From the NCBI GenBank assembly GCA_963714415.1, contig CAVQOL010000027.1:248001-312000 (forward strand): a stretch of 64,000 bases of DNA, read 5' to 3'. The notes under the pieces are model-generated. The model did no database searches, was not told the origin of the DNA, and worked only from the letters and a program-made list of their open reading frames with translations. The translations under genes and the position numbers were made by a program. Below, piece by piece: positions 8,298 to 18,261 of this stretch (the stretch's first letter is position 1; each line of letters begins with the position of its first letter). Source of the DNA: JAGXRK01 sp963714415. Lineage in GTDB: Bacteria > Bacteroidota > Ignavibacteria > Ignavibacteriales > Ignavibacteriaceae.

Positions 8298-9026
8298 TTA
8301 TTTGACTATAAAAAACAGCTTCGAAATTGATTTCGGTCTTATGCAGTATAAAAAACCTTTTCCATCACCATACATATTACCATTTGAACCAACTTCAGGA
8401 TAAGGTCCTCTGTAGGAATATATATAATCTATATAAAGTCTGCCTTCATTCTCAAAAAAAGTGCTGTCAATAATAAATTGTCTTTCTTTTGAGACTAATC
8501 TAATTGATTTATAATACTCACTTCCCCAAGACATTGAAATACCTGCAATGTAATAGTCACCGTTGCCATTAAATATAATTTTAAGAGTATCACTTATTCT
8601 TAAAGTATCAGTGTAATTAAATTGAACTGAAGAAATTGAATCAGGAAAACTTAGTAGTCCCTCTAAATAACCTAAATCAGTAATCAGCTTGAAAGTTCGT
8701 GGATTAATATTTAATATTTTCGAGTTAAAAGGTGATCTGAAAGAAATTATTCCTCTATTATTCAGATCTGGTTGTTGGGAAACTTCAACTGTATCGGAAT
8801 CAATCAAGACATATTTTAATGAAGAAATTGGGTTTGTGATTAGTGTACCCCAAAAAGAAAGCAATTGTATTTGATCAGTTAATGTCGAATCGTGATACGA
8901 ATCAATTAACATCACATCTATATTAGCCATCATTTTTGTGTCTTCAACGCGGGTAACTTCAGAATCGCAAGAATAAAAGGTAAAGATTAAAATCCCAACT
9001 GTCAGAAAAAGTATTTTTTGTTTCAT
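8298..9026 (-). CDS. Lipoprotein, paralogue of the previous gene
   Basis: A 242-residue lipoprotein with signal TVGILIFTFYSC and a mature domain that matches its neighbour at 7529-8245 over its whole length, with the same GTLITNPI and GPYPE..GSNGNM blocks. It lies directly upstream in the same direction with about 50 bases between them. A predominantly beta structure is likely. No family recognised. Confidence 0.6.
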   Translation of the reverse strand: MKQKILFLTVGILIFTFYSCDSEVTRVEDTKMMANIDVMLIDSYHDSTLTDQIQLLSFWGTLITNPISSLKYVLIDSDTVEVSQQPDLNNRGIISFRSPFNSKILNINPRTFKLITDLGYLEGLLSFPDSISSVQFNYTDTLRISDTLKIIFNGNGDYYIAGISMSWGSEYYKSIRLVSKERQFIIDSTFFENEGRLYIDYIYSYRGPYPEVGSNGNMYGDGKGFLYCIRPKSISKLFFIVK

Positions 9027-9210
9027 GACCTGCCCCTTTCATAAAAAGTAAATTTTTATTTTACCAAATAAGAGATATTTGGTTATTTATGCCAATAAAC
9101 TCACTTCTATCTCAAAACTATCTTATTACAAGAATTTAGTCAAACCTAAAAATTACCCCGTATAATTTAATTAGTTTTTACAACAAATATAATTTTGTGA
9201 AACGGTTTTG

Positions 9211-9696
9211 TTATAAATCTGATAATAGAATAATTATTGCAATAAAAATTCCAAAAAATACCTGAACTAAAACACTTCTTTTTGATAGTTTTTTACTAAG
9301 TAATCCAAACGGAGTCCATTTAAGCCAGGTCCATTTTTCAGGAAGTTCCATCTGAAGAAAAACATAATATAAAATATCCTGCACACCAAAGATTTTCAGA
9401 ACAGCTGATGAAAAGGAAATATAGGGATTGAACAAAGCAGCGATTAAAATTAATAAAGTTAAATCAAACATAAGTTGCGTCACACGATATGATCGTATGA
9501 TTACTTTCTCCGGCATTGTTTTACTCCGTCTTATAAGAGTAAAGTGATAACCTAGAATATCATACAGATTTGATGTTAGAATGAAAAAAACTGGAACAAA
9601 GTAATTACTAAAAAACATTGCCGTGCCGGAAAGAATAACCAACAACAAATTCAATCCGACAAGCTTATATCTTAATATGCTTAAAATTTCTTTCAT
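9211..9696 (-). CDS. Four-helix membrane protein of unknown function
   Basis: A 161-residue protein with about four membrane helices: near residues 13-30, 32-47, 71-87 and 143-160. A conserved-looking loop contains QMELPEKWTWLKWTPFG. No catalytic motif recognised. It follows hydF on the same strand with about 100 bases between them, so a role in the hydrogenase region is possible but unsupported. Confidence 0.5.
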   Translation of the reverse strand: MKEILSILRYKLVGLNLLLVILSGTAMFFSNYFVPVFFILTSNLYDILGYHFTLIRRSKTMPEKVIIRSYRVTQLMFDLTLLILIAALFNPYISFSSAVLKIFGVQDILYYVFLQMELPEKWTWLKWTPFGLLSKKLSKRSVLVQVFFGIFIAIIILLSDL

Positions 9697-9795
9697 CCTA
9701 ATTTGAAATATATAAAGAAGTGTCTGGATTATTGTAGGAAATTAAAAGGAAGGTAATAATTTTCTTAAAAATTGATAAGCCTAAACCTATTCCGC

Positions 9796-11019
9796 CTATG
9801 TTTTTTTTCCTTTCATTTTTCCCCACTCAACTATGGCTTCCTTAAAAAGAGTTAATGCACCAGGAAGTGCGTCATTTACATATGATGAAAGAATACCATA
9901 ATTTACAACAGGAACATCCATTAACAGTGCTTCATTTATACGGGTTTGCATTGCACGTTTTGTTATTTTACATCCGTCACAGTGAACTATAAGCTTATAA
10001 TCCGATAGATTTTCCGGAAGACTTTCACTTTGAATTAAATCAAAGTTCAATTCTTTTTGTGATTGATTGCAAAGCCAGTCCTTAATTTTTGTTTTGCCAT
10101 TATTTGGATGATTTACACATGCCTCAGCAAATAATACTTTGTCATCGTTCTTAAGTTTTTTAACTGACTTTAATCCTCTTACAAAAAATGGAAGATTAGA
10201 TTTCTGACAAGCAATCAGGATTGAAAAAGTTGTAACTCTAACTTTATCAGATACAAGTGAGGCAATGTTATTAACTAAATGACTTTCAGTAATTATCAGA
10301 TCAGGATATGATTTCAGATTATCCAAAGTTTCCTGAACTTCAATATCCTTACAAATAATTATTTTGGTGTTTTTATCAACACCTTCTTTTATCGTTTGAA
10401 TGTATGATGAAAGTAATTTATTCTGTTCTTCCGATAAATCCGAAGGAAGAACCATAAGTACAATTTCATTGGCTCTCACTAAGTTTTTAAATGATGAAGT
10501 TTCATCTTCCTGAGGAAGCATTCTTATCATTTTACGTTTAAGTTCTTCAAAACCTACTTTCTCTTTACACGAGACTTCAAAATGAATTTCCCGCAGTTCT
10601 TTCAATTCATCAAGTAATTCCGAATTTATACCAAGCTCAATTTTATTAACAACAATTATATAACAGACATCTATTTTATCAAGGTAAGCAATTAGTTCTC
10701 TTTCTTTGCTGGAAAGTTAATTACGTGCATCAACAAGTAGAAGCACAAAATCTGCTGATGAAATTGTTCTGATAGTTTGAGTAATTCTTCCGCTTCCTAG
10801 TTCACCTTCGTCTTCAATACCAGCAGTATCTACAATTAAAACAGGTCCATAAGGGAGGAGCTCCAGAGGATTCTTAATTGGATTAATTGTTGTTCCGGCA
10901 ATTTTACTGACTTTAGTTACGTCTTTACCAATTAGTGTGTTCACAAATCGGGATTTTCCTACATTCCTTGTTCCAACAATTGCAATCTGCGGACGATATG
11001 ATAACGGTGATAGGTTCAA
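9796..11019 (-). CDS. hydF: [FeFe]-hydrogenase maturation GTPase, interrupted by an in-frame TAA
   Basis: HydF is the scaffold on which the 2Fe subcluster is built. The N-terminal GTPase domain shows GTRNVGKS (P-loop), AGTTINPI and DTAGIEDEGELG; the C-terminal part has the cluster-binding type residues VHCDGCK near the end. The reading frame is continuous from 11019 to 9796 except for a TAA at 10717-10719, between VDARN and LSSKERELIAY, where the family continues. The start is probably TTG 11019, since AGGAG lies just upstream and homology begins there; the frame extends to 11187 with no family-like residues. The TAA is a true nonsense codon or a base-call error. No hydE or hydG is in the window. 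Confidence 0.8.
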
Positions 11020-11513
11020 TTCTCTCCTGACTAACAAAATTTGTTTTGTAGGAATTTGAATGATCAAATCCCAGCTTAAACAAGAAATTAGCCCAAAAAG
11101 TGTTCCATCTAATAAAAATTTATCAGATGGACAAAAACAATTGATTTTACACGATAAAATTATTTCACAATTGTTCAGTAATTCCAATTACAAAAAAAAG
11201 TTCTCTGTTTTAGGAATCTGAGAATATTAAAACATTAATAAATGAGTAGGAACTTGATTTATTAAAGAACCATTAGTTGTAACACAAGTTTCTCTAAAAG
11301 TTTGGACTAGTACGAATTGGTTATAAAAGTGCCCGCAGAAATTCATTTTAAATTATGAAATTGTTATAACACATACTTTCTTAGTGATATTCCTGACAAC
11401 AATATTGCTAATAATAGTAATTTTAACACTTAGATTAGAAAAATCCGACCAAAATACTAAATTAGTCGGATATTCTCTTTATTCTCTGACACAGGTTTGC
11501 ACCCTTCAAAAGG
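11020..11513. other. Intergenic region between hydF and the RlpA-like gene
   Basis: About 490 bases with no convincing gene. A hairpin with arms TCCGAC (11446-11451) and GTCGGA (11467-11472) followed by a T-rich stretch lies about 40-110 bases upstream of the RlpA-like gene, depending on which start is used. It could be a terminator or leader structure. I could not match it to a known riboswitch. Confidence 0.35.
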
Positions 11514-12077
11514 TTGATGCACCTTATGTATCACGTTAAATTTGAACGTTCAATTTTGTTCCACAAACTAAGAGGTATCTGTTTGAGATCATTTGTAAAG
11601 CTATTTATATTTTTAATGATGATTGCATTGGTAGGCTTTACCATAGTAGCTAATGAAGAAGATGAGATAAGTGCATCAGAAGCAAATGATGATTTGATCT
11701 CCGAGACTATTGAGTTAAATTCTGTTAACTTTTCAATGGTAACATTAAATGAAATGGGGACTATGAAATCATCCTGGTATGGACCTGGATTTCATGGCAA
11801 AATGACTGCAAACGGTGAGATTTATGACCAGATGTCATTAACCGCCGCTCATAAAAGCTTAAAATTTGGAACTCTTCTTAAGGTAACAAATCCTAGAAAC
11901 GGTAAATCTGTTGTGGTTAGAATCAATGATCGAGGTCCTTACATAGAAGGTCGTGATCTTGATCTTTCCAAGGCAGCCGCAATAGAATTAGGACTTATGA
12001 GAAGAGGTGTGGCAAGGATGAAGATTGAGAAAATTCGTGTAAATGATATAATTTCACCAATAATTGCCATAAATTAA
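11514..12077 (+). CDS. RlpA-like double-psi beta-barrel protein
   Basis: The C-terminal 100 residues form an RlpA-type domain: SSWYGPGFHGKMTANGE, then MSLTAAHKSLKFGTLLKVTN, VVVRINDRGPYIEGRDLDLS and AAIELG. RlpA proteins act on or bind naked peptidoglycan glycans at the envelope. The N-terminus has one hydrophobic segment (KLFIFLMMIALVGFTIVA), a signal peptide or anchor. Translation may really start at TTG 11583, preceded by AGAGGT, since the first 23 residues precede the signal. A terminator follows at 12102-12125. Confidence 0.8.
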   Translation: MMHLMYHVKFERSILFHKLRGICLRSFVKLFIFLMMIALVGFTIVANEEDEISASEANDDLISETIELNSVNFSMVTLNEMGTMKSSWYGPGFHGKMTANGEIYDQMSLTAAHKSLKFGTLLKVTNPRNGKSVVVRINDRGPYIEGRDLDLSKAAAIELGLMRRGVARMKIEKIRVNDIISPIIAIN

Positions 12078-12101
12078 TAAACTTTTTTAGTTCTAGAAAA
12101 A

Positions 12102-12125
12102 GCCGCATTACTAATGCGGTTTTTG
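12102..12125 (+). terminator. Terminator after the RlpA-like gene
   Basis: Stem CCGCATT / AATGCGG with a 3-base loop, preceded by A residues and followed by TTTTTG. Confidence 0.75.
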
Positions 12126-12203
12126 TATTTTAAAGGCACTACTTTTGATTAAATAGAGAATAACTAAGTCTTATTAACAAATTCTTATAAAAATGGAGAT
12201 ATC

Positions 12204-12935
12204 ATGCGGTTCAAAATCATTCTTTCTGCTTTAGTGGTAGTATTATTTACATCCATTGCTTTTTCACAAATCTCAATTAAAGTCGGAGCTGGTGCCGGTT
12301 ATGTTATACCTTCTGGCGATTATGGCGGAAGTATTCAGGATTTTTATTTAGGAACAAAATATGGTCTAAGCAGCGGCTATAATTTCCACCTCAAAGCAAA
12401 AGCATCTTTATTTACTTTCGCAGTTAAAGGTGAAATTGACTATTCATCTTTCAGCAATATAGAAGAGTGGGAGCCAGATAAAGAAGAAGAGGTTATTCAA
12501 AAAATCCTTTCATTTAGAGTAGGACCAGAATTCAGGTTCGATATACCGCTTATGCCGTTCACTCCGTATGCTGATGCTTATGTATCTTTAAATAGCATTT
12601 CCGGGTCGTTTCAGTTTAAAAGTCGACCTGATGGATTACCAAGTGATAAAATTGATATGGAATCTACAACAAGAATAGGACTTGGATTTGGAGGTGGAGC
12701 AGAAATCACAATAGGTCCAATGATGTTCTTAGATTTAGGAATTCACTACAACCTGGTCAATCTTTTAGGAAAAGAATATAAGACGTTAGATAATGCAAAC
12801 CGAATAGATGCATATAAATACCTTAATGACGATAAAGATCCTTTATACGGTGTTGATGAAGATGAAAATATTGTATCGGATTCAAGATCAATCAATAATT
12901 TACAGTTTACAGCCACTATACTAATTGGATTTTAA
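12204..12935 (+). CDS. Outer-membrane beta-barrel protein
   Basis: A 243-residue protein with signal peptide ILSALVVVLFTSIAFSQ and alternating-strand mature sequence: KVGAGAGYVIPSGDY, FRVGPEFRFDIP, TRIGLGFGGGAEITIGP, and a C-terminal strand LQFTATILIGF ending in Phe, the usual last strand signal for outer-membrane insertion. This is typical of small OmpW/OmpA-like barrels. Ligand unknown. It is a single-gene unit with terminators on both sides. Confidence 0.7.
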   Translation: MRFKIILSALVVVLFTSIAFSQISIKVGAGAGYVIPSGDYGGSIQDFYLGTKYGLSSGYNFHLKAKASLFTFAVKGEIDYSSFSNIEEWEPDKEEEVIQKILSFRVGPEFRFDIPLMPFTPYADAYVSLNSISGSFQFKSRPDGLPSDKIDMESTTRIGLGFGGGAEITIGPMMFLDLGIHYNLVNLLGKEYKTLDNANRIDAYKYLNDDKDPLYGVDEDENIVSDSRSINNLQFTATILIGF

Positions 12936-12975
12936 TTCCTGAGTCGTCCTAAAATAGGTTGACTGTTATTTAAAG

Positions 12976-13006
12976 AACCTCTCCATTAAAGTGGAGGGGT
13001 TTTTTA
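12976..13006 (+). terminator. Terminator after the beta-barrel gene
   Basis: Stem AACCTCTCCA / TGGAGGGGTT around a TTAAAG-type loop, followed by TTTTTATTT. Confidence 0.75.
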
Positions 13007-13125
13007 TTTCACCACATTTTTATCAATTATTAAAAACAATTCTTTATTTTTGAATACCATTTGAATTTAAGTAGCTGCAGATTTATGTCTGCGTTCAAGT
13101 TTTATCATCAAATTCAATATTTATT

Positions 13126-13686
13126 ATGAAATTAAATCTCGGTTGTGGAAAAGATATTAAAGAAGGTTACATAAATCTTGATATTGTGGATTACGGCGGC
13201 AATATGATTCACGATATAAACTCATTTCCATATCCATTTCCTGAAAATCATTTTGATGAGATTTATGCGTCCACATTCTGGAACATCTTAAATAATTTTA
13301 ACAAAACTATAACTGAACTTTACCGTATTCTAAAACCAAATGGAATTCTTATTGTTTATGCTCCATTCTTTCTGAATACAAAATATTTTGGTGATCCCGA
13401 CCATAAAATTCCTTTTTCAATCCGAACATTTGATAATTATGAATACATTGGTAACCGAAAGCTTAAGTTTTACGAAAAATGGAAATTAAATCACCGTACA
13501 AACTACGAAACCGATGCACAGTTTGAAGTACTGGAAAAGAAATTTATCACTTCACACTTTACTGCACTAAAATGGATGGATTTTATTGTAAATCTTGAAC
13601 CGGTTATTTATGAAAGATTCTTTGCAGGAATTTTTTCACCGGAAGAGGTTTATTTTAAGTTTTTTAAGTTAAGAGCAGTGAAATAA
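13126..13686 (+). CDS. Class I SAM-dependent methyltransferase
   Basis: A 186-residue protein that opens with the SAM-binding motif I, LNLGCGKDIKEGYINLDI, followed by DEIYASTFWNIL, and LYRILKPNGILIVYAPFF, a typical motif for small methyltransferases near sugar or lipid genes. Substrate unknown. The 5' end has the ATG directly at motif I, normal for this group. Confidence 0.75.
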   Translation: MKLNLGCGKDIKEGYINLDIVDYGGNMIHDINSFPYPFPENHFDEIYASTFWNILNNFNKTITELYRILKPNGILIVYAPFFLNTKYFGDPDHKIPFSIRTFDNYEYIGNRKLKFYEKWKLNHRTNYETDAQFEVLEKKFITSHFTALKWMDFIVNLEPVIYERFFAGIFSPEEVYFKFFKLRAVK

Positions 13687-13749
13687 ACTTTAAACATAAT
13701 CTAAAATGTAAATAAAAGGGCAGTGAAATAAACCGTAAACATAATCTAA
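13675..13749. repeat. Short direct repeat at the end of the methyltransferase gene
   Basis: GCAGTGAAATAAAC, two differing bases, then TAAACATAATCTAA occurs at 13675-13704 and again at 13720-13749, 45 bases apart. The first copy includes the stop codon of the methyltransferase gene. This suggests a local duplication. Confidence 0.6.
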
Positions 13750-13849
13750 CACTTCGAAAATAAATTACTAACCTGATTTGTATTGAATAGTTAAGACAAA
13801 ATTAACTAAATTTCGCCGCAAATTTTATTCAACAAAATCTTATAGGAAT

Positions 13850-14191
13850 ATGAAAAAATATCAAAAATTTATTTTACCGACCTTATTAGTTGTTTTTCTT
13901 GTTCTGATTTATTCAGTCTATTTTTCAAAATCTAATGTGCTGGGTTCATTTAGTGACTTTGATGTGAACAACAGTGCGGTAAAAGATATACGCGTTTTAG
14001 TACTACAGGATAGAGGCATTCAAAAAGATATGCGTGGTGGCGCAGTTTTTTATGCCGCTGATAAAAATAATACTGTCTATCCTGTATCAGCAGATAAGAT
14101 TCCCCCAGGATTAGAATCCGCCGAAACAGCTATCTTAAGAGGTCATCTTAACAAAGATGCATTTCATGCTCACGATGTGCTGATTGATTAG
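13850..14191 (+). CDS. Membrane-anchored CcmE-like protein lacking the heme-binding end
   Basis: A 113-residue protein with one N-terminal membrane helix (FILPTLLVVFLVLIYSVYF) and a periplasmic domain. The segment VYPVSADKIPPGLESAETAI...RGHLNKDAFHAHDVLI resembles the OB-fold core of CcmE (heme chaperone for cytochrome c maturation). The normal C-terminal His motif that binds heme is absent, as the protein stops at DVLID. No other ccm genes are nearby. It lies 5 bases upstream of uvrB. The assignment is tentative. Confidence 0.45.
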   Translation: MKKYQKFILPTLLVVFLVLIYSVYFSKSNVLGSFSDFDVNNSAVKDIRVLVLQDRGIQKDMRGGAVFYAADKNNTVYPVSADKIPPGLESAETAILRGHLNKDAFHAHDVLID

Positions 14192-14196
14192 CTTTA

Positions 14197-16218
14197 ATGA
14201 AAAATTTTGAACTCGTATCGAACTATAAACCTTCCGGTGATCAGCCGGAAGCAATTAAACAGTTAGTTAAAGGGATTAATAGGGGCGACAAATTTCAAAC
14301 TCTCCTCGGTGTTACCGGAAGCGGAAAAACTTTTACAATCTCTAATGTAATTCAGCAAGTAAATAAACCTACATTAATAATTTCACATAATAAAACGCTA
14401 GCCGCACAGCTTTATTCAGAATTCAAATCTTTCTTTCCAAATAATGCAGTTGAGTTTTTTATCAGCTATTACGATTACTATCAGCCGGAAGCCTATGTTG
14501 TTTCAAGTGATCTTTACATAGAAAAAGATTTTTCCGTTAATGAAGAAATAGACCGTTTAAGATTAAAAGCAACCACAGCACTTATTGAAGGAAGAAGGGA
14601 TGTAATAATTGTTGCAAGTGTAAGCTGTATTTACGGTATCGGTGCGCCTGATGAATATGCCAAGCAAATCATCTTTGTAAAAAAAGGTGATAAGATTGAT
14701 AAGAAAAAATTTCTGCGCGAACTTATTAATATTTATTTCACAAGAAATGATGTGGAATTTGGGAGAGGAACTTTTCGTGCCCGCGGTGATGTTGTGGAAA
14801 TAATTCCCGCTTACCAGTATGAAGAAGGCGTAAGAATAGAATTTTTTGATAATGAGGTCGAAAGAGTTACTATCATTGATACAATAACCGGAAAAGTTAT
14901 AAATGAAGTTGAGTCGGTTCCGATTTATCCGGCGAAATATTTTGTAACTGACCGCGATAAGATGCAAAAAGCAATTTACAATATTGAAATTGAATTAGAA
15001 CAACGACTAAAAGATTTAAGAGAGCAGGAAAAATATCTTGAAGCACAAAGATTAGAACAGAGAACAAAGTTTGATATTGAGATGATGAAAGAAATTGGAT
15101 ACTGTTCAGGCATAGAAAATTATTCCCGTTTTATGGATGGAAGAGAATCCGGCTCAAGACCTTTCAACTTATTCGATTATTTCCCGGATGATTTTCTTCT
15201 CGTAATCGATGAATCACATGTTTCAGTTCCCCAGCTTCGTGCAATGTATAACGGTGACAGGAAAAGAAAAGAAACCCTTGTTGAATATGGTTTCCGTTTG
15301 CCTTCTGCATTAGATAACCGTCCGATGAAATTTGAAGAAATAGAGCAAATGTTTGACCAGGTAATTTTTGTAGGTGCAACTCCAAGTGATTATGAACTTG
15401 CTAAAAGCGGCGGAGTTGTTGTTGAACAAATTATTCGTCCAACCGGATTGCTTGATCCTGAAATTGAAGTCCGACCGATAAAGGGACAAATTGATGATCT
15501 CATAGGTGAAATAAGAAAACGTGCTGAAAAAAAAGAACGAACTCTGGTTACAACTCTTACTAAAAAAATGGCGGAAGATCTTTCAGATTATCTTGATAAG
15601 ATTGGCGTTCGGGTTCGTTACATTCACAGTGATATTGTTTCACTTGAACGCGTTGAAATTCTTCGCGATTTAAGACTCGGTGAGTTTGATATTCTTGTAG
15701 GAGTAAATCTTTTAAGAGAAGGACTCGATCTTCCAGAGGTTTCATTAGTCGCGATTATCGATGCTGATAAAGAAGGATTTTTGCGGAGTGAGAAATCACT
15801 TATGCAAACTGCAGGAAGAACAGCACGTAACGTTAACGGCAGAGTAATTATGTATGCTGATAAGATTACTGAGTCAATGCGTAAAACAATCGAAGAGACG
15901 AACAGAAGAAGAAAGCTTCAGAAGGAATACAATGAAGCAAATGGAATTATTCCAACTACAATTTATAAATCAATGGAAGAAATACTATCATCTACTTCTA
16001 TTGCAGATGTGAGAAGAAAAGATGATAAAGAAACATTCAGCTTTTTAAAAGTTGCCGAACCGATATTAAAGTATATGAGTATAGATCAGAAAGAGGATTT
16101 AATTGAACAGTTAACCGAACAAATGTATCAGGCAGCAAAAGATCTTGAATTTGAGAAAGCAGCCAACCTGCGAGATGAAATTCAAAAGCTAAAAAAGATG
16201 GTAGGACTGATTCTTTAA
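14197..16218 (+). CDS. uvrB: Excinuclease ABC subunit B
   Basis: UvrB (673 residues, normal length) loads onto damaged DNA with UvrA and recruits UvrC in nucleotide excision repair. Visible are Walker A (GVTGSGKT), the beta-hairpin region YYDYYQPEAYV, the helicase motif DESH, motif VI QTAGRTARNVNGR, and the C-terminal UvrBC-interaction motif (EQMYQAAKDLEFEKAANLRDEI). Convergent with truA, 3 bases apart. Confidence 0.97.
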   Translation: MKNFELVSNYKPSGDQPEAIKQLVKGINRGDKFQTLLGVTGSGKTFTISNVIQQVNKPTLIISHNKTLAAQLYSEFKSFFPNNAVEFFISYYDYYQPEAYVVSSDLYIEKDFSVNEEIDRLRLKATTALIEGRRDVIIVASVSCIYGIGAPDEYAKQIIFVKKGDKIDKKKFLRELINIYFTRNDVEFGRGTFRARGDVVEIIPAYQYEEGVRIEFFDNEVERVTIIDTITGKVINEVESVPIYPAKYFVTDRDKMQKAIYNIEIELEQRLKDLREQEKYLEAQRLEQRTKFDIEMMKEIGYCSGIENYSRFMDGRESGSRPFNLFDYFPDDFLLVIDESHVSVPQLRAMYNGDRKRKETLVEYGFRLPSALDNRPMKFEEIEQMFDQVIFVGATPSDYELAKSGGVVVEQIIRPTGLLDPEIEVRPIKGQIDDLIGEIRKRAEKKERTLVTTLTKKMAEDLSDYLDKIGVRVRYIHSDIVSLERVEILRDLRLGEFDILVGVNLLREGLDLPEVSLVAIIDADKEGFLRSEKSLMQTAGRTARNVNGRVIMYADKITESMRKTIEETNRRRKLQKEYNEANGIIPTTIYKSMEEILSSTSIADVRRKDDKETFSFLKVAEPILKYMSIDQKEDLIEQLTEQMYQAAKDLEFEKAANLRDEIQKLKKMVGLIL

Positions 16219-16221
16219 GAT

Positions 16222-17057
16222 TCACAATATGCGGTTGGCAGTAGACAAATCATAAATAACTTTTTCCAAAAATAGTCCTGACGGTGGTGCAGTAAATTTC
16301 GCAGGTTCATTTGATTTGTTATTTAGATAAAACAAAATATCCTTTTCAGATTTTCTTCCTCTTCCAACTTCAACCAAGACACCGACAATTCTTCTTACCA
16401 TTTTCCATATAAAATGAGAACCTGTAATTCTGATTAAAATTAAATCGTCTTCCTCTTTAACCTCAATATCATCGATAACAACTTTTGTGGATTTTTCTTC
16501 GGGATCATCATCACTGAAGGATGAAAAATCATTCATTCCAACAAATAATTTTGATGCTTTTTTAATAGCATTTACATCCAATTTATCTTTAATCCACCAA
16601 ACAGTGATTTTTCTCAAATGCATTTCTTCGTTTTGATATTTTATATAAGTAAACTCGTGATTTTGCCGAATGACGTGCGTGAAAGTTTTTATTGGTTTTT
16701 TCTATTTCAAGAATATTTATATCGTGCGGTAGAAGGTCATTAATTTTTATTTTGATAATGTGAGGGACAAGATCAGTGTCAACATCAAGATGAGCCACCT
16801 GACATAATGCATGAACTCCGCTGTCTGTTCTTCCGGAACCTTGCAGATCGACAAAACTATCACCAAATATTTTCTCGCAAGCTTTTATCAATTCACCTTG
16901 AACAGTACGTATATTATGCTGTTTCTGCCAGCCCGAATAGCGTGTTCCTTCGTATTCAATTAATAGTTTGAACCGTGAAAAACTTTCTATTTTTTGATTT
17001 GAATGATTGCGAGGGTTTTTTATAAAATGTATTTTTTGTTCGCTTACTTTTAATCAT
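16222..17057 (-). CDS. truA: tRNA pseudouridine synthase A (two apparent frameshifts)
   Basis: TruA converts U38-40 of tRNA anticodon arms to pseudouridine. The catalytic Asp lies in GSGRTDSGVHA; other motifs are YEGTRYSGWQKQ, FHARHSAKSRVYLY and SHFIWKMVRRIVG. The frame breaks twice: at the five-base run 16608-16612 (EKNHC... versus EKITVWWIKDK) and probably at 16978-16982 (KFF versus KFSRFKLLIEY). Removing one base from each run gives about 277 residues, normal length. Start proposed at ATG 17057, though without an obvious ribosome site. Last gene of a queE-queD-truA run. Confidence 0.85.
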
Positions 17058-17065
17058 ACTTTTAC

Positions 17066-17482
17066 TCAGCGAAGTTTCACTGTTTCCTCAGCATAATCGA
17101 AAGGTGTTTCATAAACTCTTACTTTAATGTGAGAAACATTTTCGGGAAGTGAAGTCTTCTTTATCTCACCCAGAAGATATAAACAAATATTTTCGACAGT
17201 TGATTGGAAATCCACAACTACTTTTTTTGAGTTCATTTTTTCTAAAAATTCAAGAACGATTTTATCATCTTTATGTACCATAAATGCATGATCAAGTTTT
17301 TCAATTATTGGATTGATGATTTTTTCAACATCATAGTAATCAATGATCATTTCATTTTTATCGAGTTCGCCTTCAAATTCAACGAGCATTTTGTATGAAT
17401 GACCATGAATGTTTTTGCACTGACCAAAATGCTCAGGTAGTCTGTGCCCCATTTCCCATCTGAATTCTTTTGCAATTTTCAT
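17066..17482 (-). CDS. queD: 6-carboxytetrahydropterin synthase
   Basis: QueD (138 residues) converts dihydroneopterin triphosphate to 6-carboxytetrahydropterin in queuosine synthesis. Zinc-binding His are in EMGHRLPEH and NIHGHSYK; the catalytic region is DYYDVEKII and LDHAFM, with the final VRVYETP. It overlaps the preceding queE stop by one base. With queE and queA (59170-60202) it forms the queuosine pathway. Confidence 0.9.
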   Translation of the reverse strand: MKIAKEFRWEMGHRLPEHFGQCKNIHGHSYKMLVEFEGELDKNEMIIDYYDVEKIINPIIEKLDHAFMVHKDDKIVLEFLEKMNSKKVVVDFQSTVENICLYLLGEIKKTSLPENVSHIKVRVYETPFDYAEETVKLR

Positions 17483-18124
17483 TACACACCTTTCATTTCA
17501 GGATGCCAGATATATTTATGCATCTGAAGTTGAAATCTTATTTTCAGTTTATCTTCTAATATCCAATTTACTAAGGTTACTGGTTCAAGTTTTCCGAACA
17601 CTACGGAGAATATAACTTCACATTTTTCTGTCAATGAATGCTTTAGAATTTGTTCTTTACTCCATTCATAATCTTCCCTATCGCCGATAACAAATTTAAC
17701 TTCATCGATTGGTTTCAGATACTTTATATTCTCATATAAATTTTTCTTCATCATTCCGCTTGATGGACATTTCAGATCCATAATTATTTTTACGCCTGGA
17801 TCAATATCTTTAATCGTAAGGCTTCCGCCTGTCTCAATCATTACTTCAAAGCCATCATCACATAATTTTTTCATCAGTTCAAGAGCATTCATCCATCTGG
17901 ACTAACGGCTCACCGCCGGTAATTTCAACTAGTTTACAATCGAATTTCTTTACTTCTGAAATAACTTCATCAATAGAAAGATCTTTTCCCTCATAAAAGG
18001 CATATTCTGTATCGCAGTAAGTACAGCGGAGGTTACAATAGGTCAATCTGACAAAAACGCAGGGCAGTCCGGCTTTGGAGCTTTCACCCTGAATCGAGAA
18101 ATATATTTCATTTACCTTAAGCAT
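17482..18124 (-). CDS. queE: 7-carboxy-7-deazaguanine synthase (one apparent frameshift)
   Basis: Radical SAM enzyme in queuosine synthesis. The motif CNLRCTYCDTEY, with three Cys for the [4Fe-4S] cluster, and ITGGEPLVQ are in the first part (18124 onward); the second part holds VMIETGGSLTIKDID and the C-terminal HKYIWHPEMKGV. The parts are in different frames and join near 17886-17892 if one base is removed (QMDEALELMKKL). The product is then about 213 residues, normal for QueE. Confidence 0.88.
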
Positions 18125-18261
18125 ATTTTCTCTGTTTTGGGTCGTTTTTCAAACTTTTACTGTAATTCGGGCTGTTAAATTACTAAAGGAAAATTTGACA
18201 TCAAATGAGTGAATCTATATATTTGTTCTTCGTTTTTTATCATAATTAAGGTTTTTAAGGA

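Noticed and set aside
11020..11187. N-terminal extension of hydF to an ATG at 11187
   Set aside because: The extra 56 residues do not resemble HydF, while TTG 11019 has AGGAG just upstream and coincides with the start of homology.
16222..17057. Two separate genes in place of a frameshifted truA
   Set aside because: Each part alone lacks needed motifs, and removing one base in each run restores a normal TruA.
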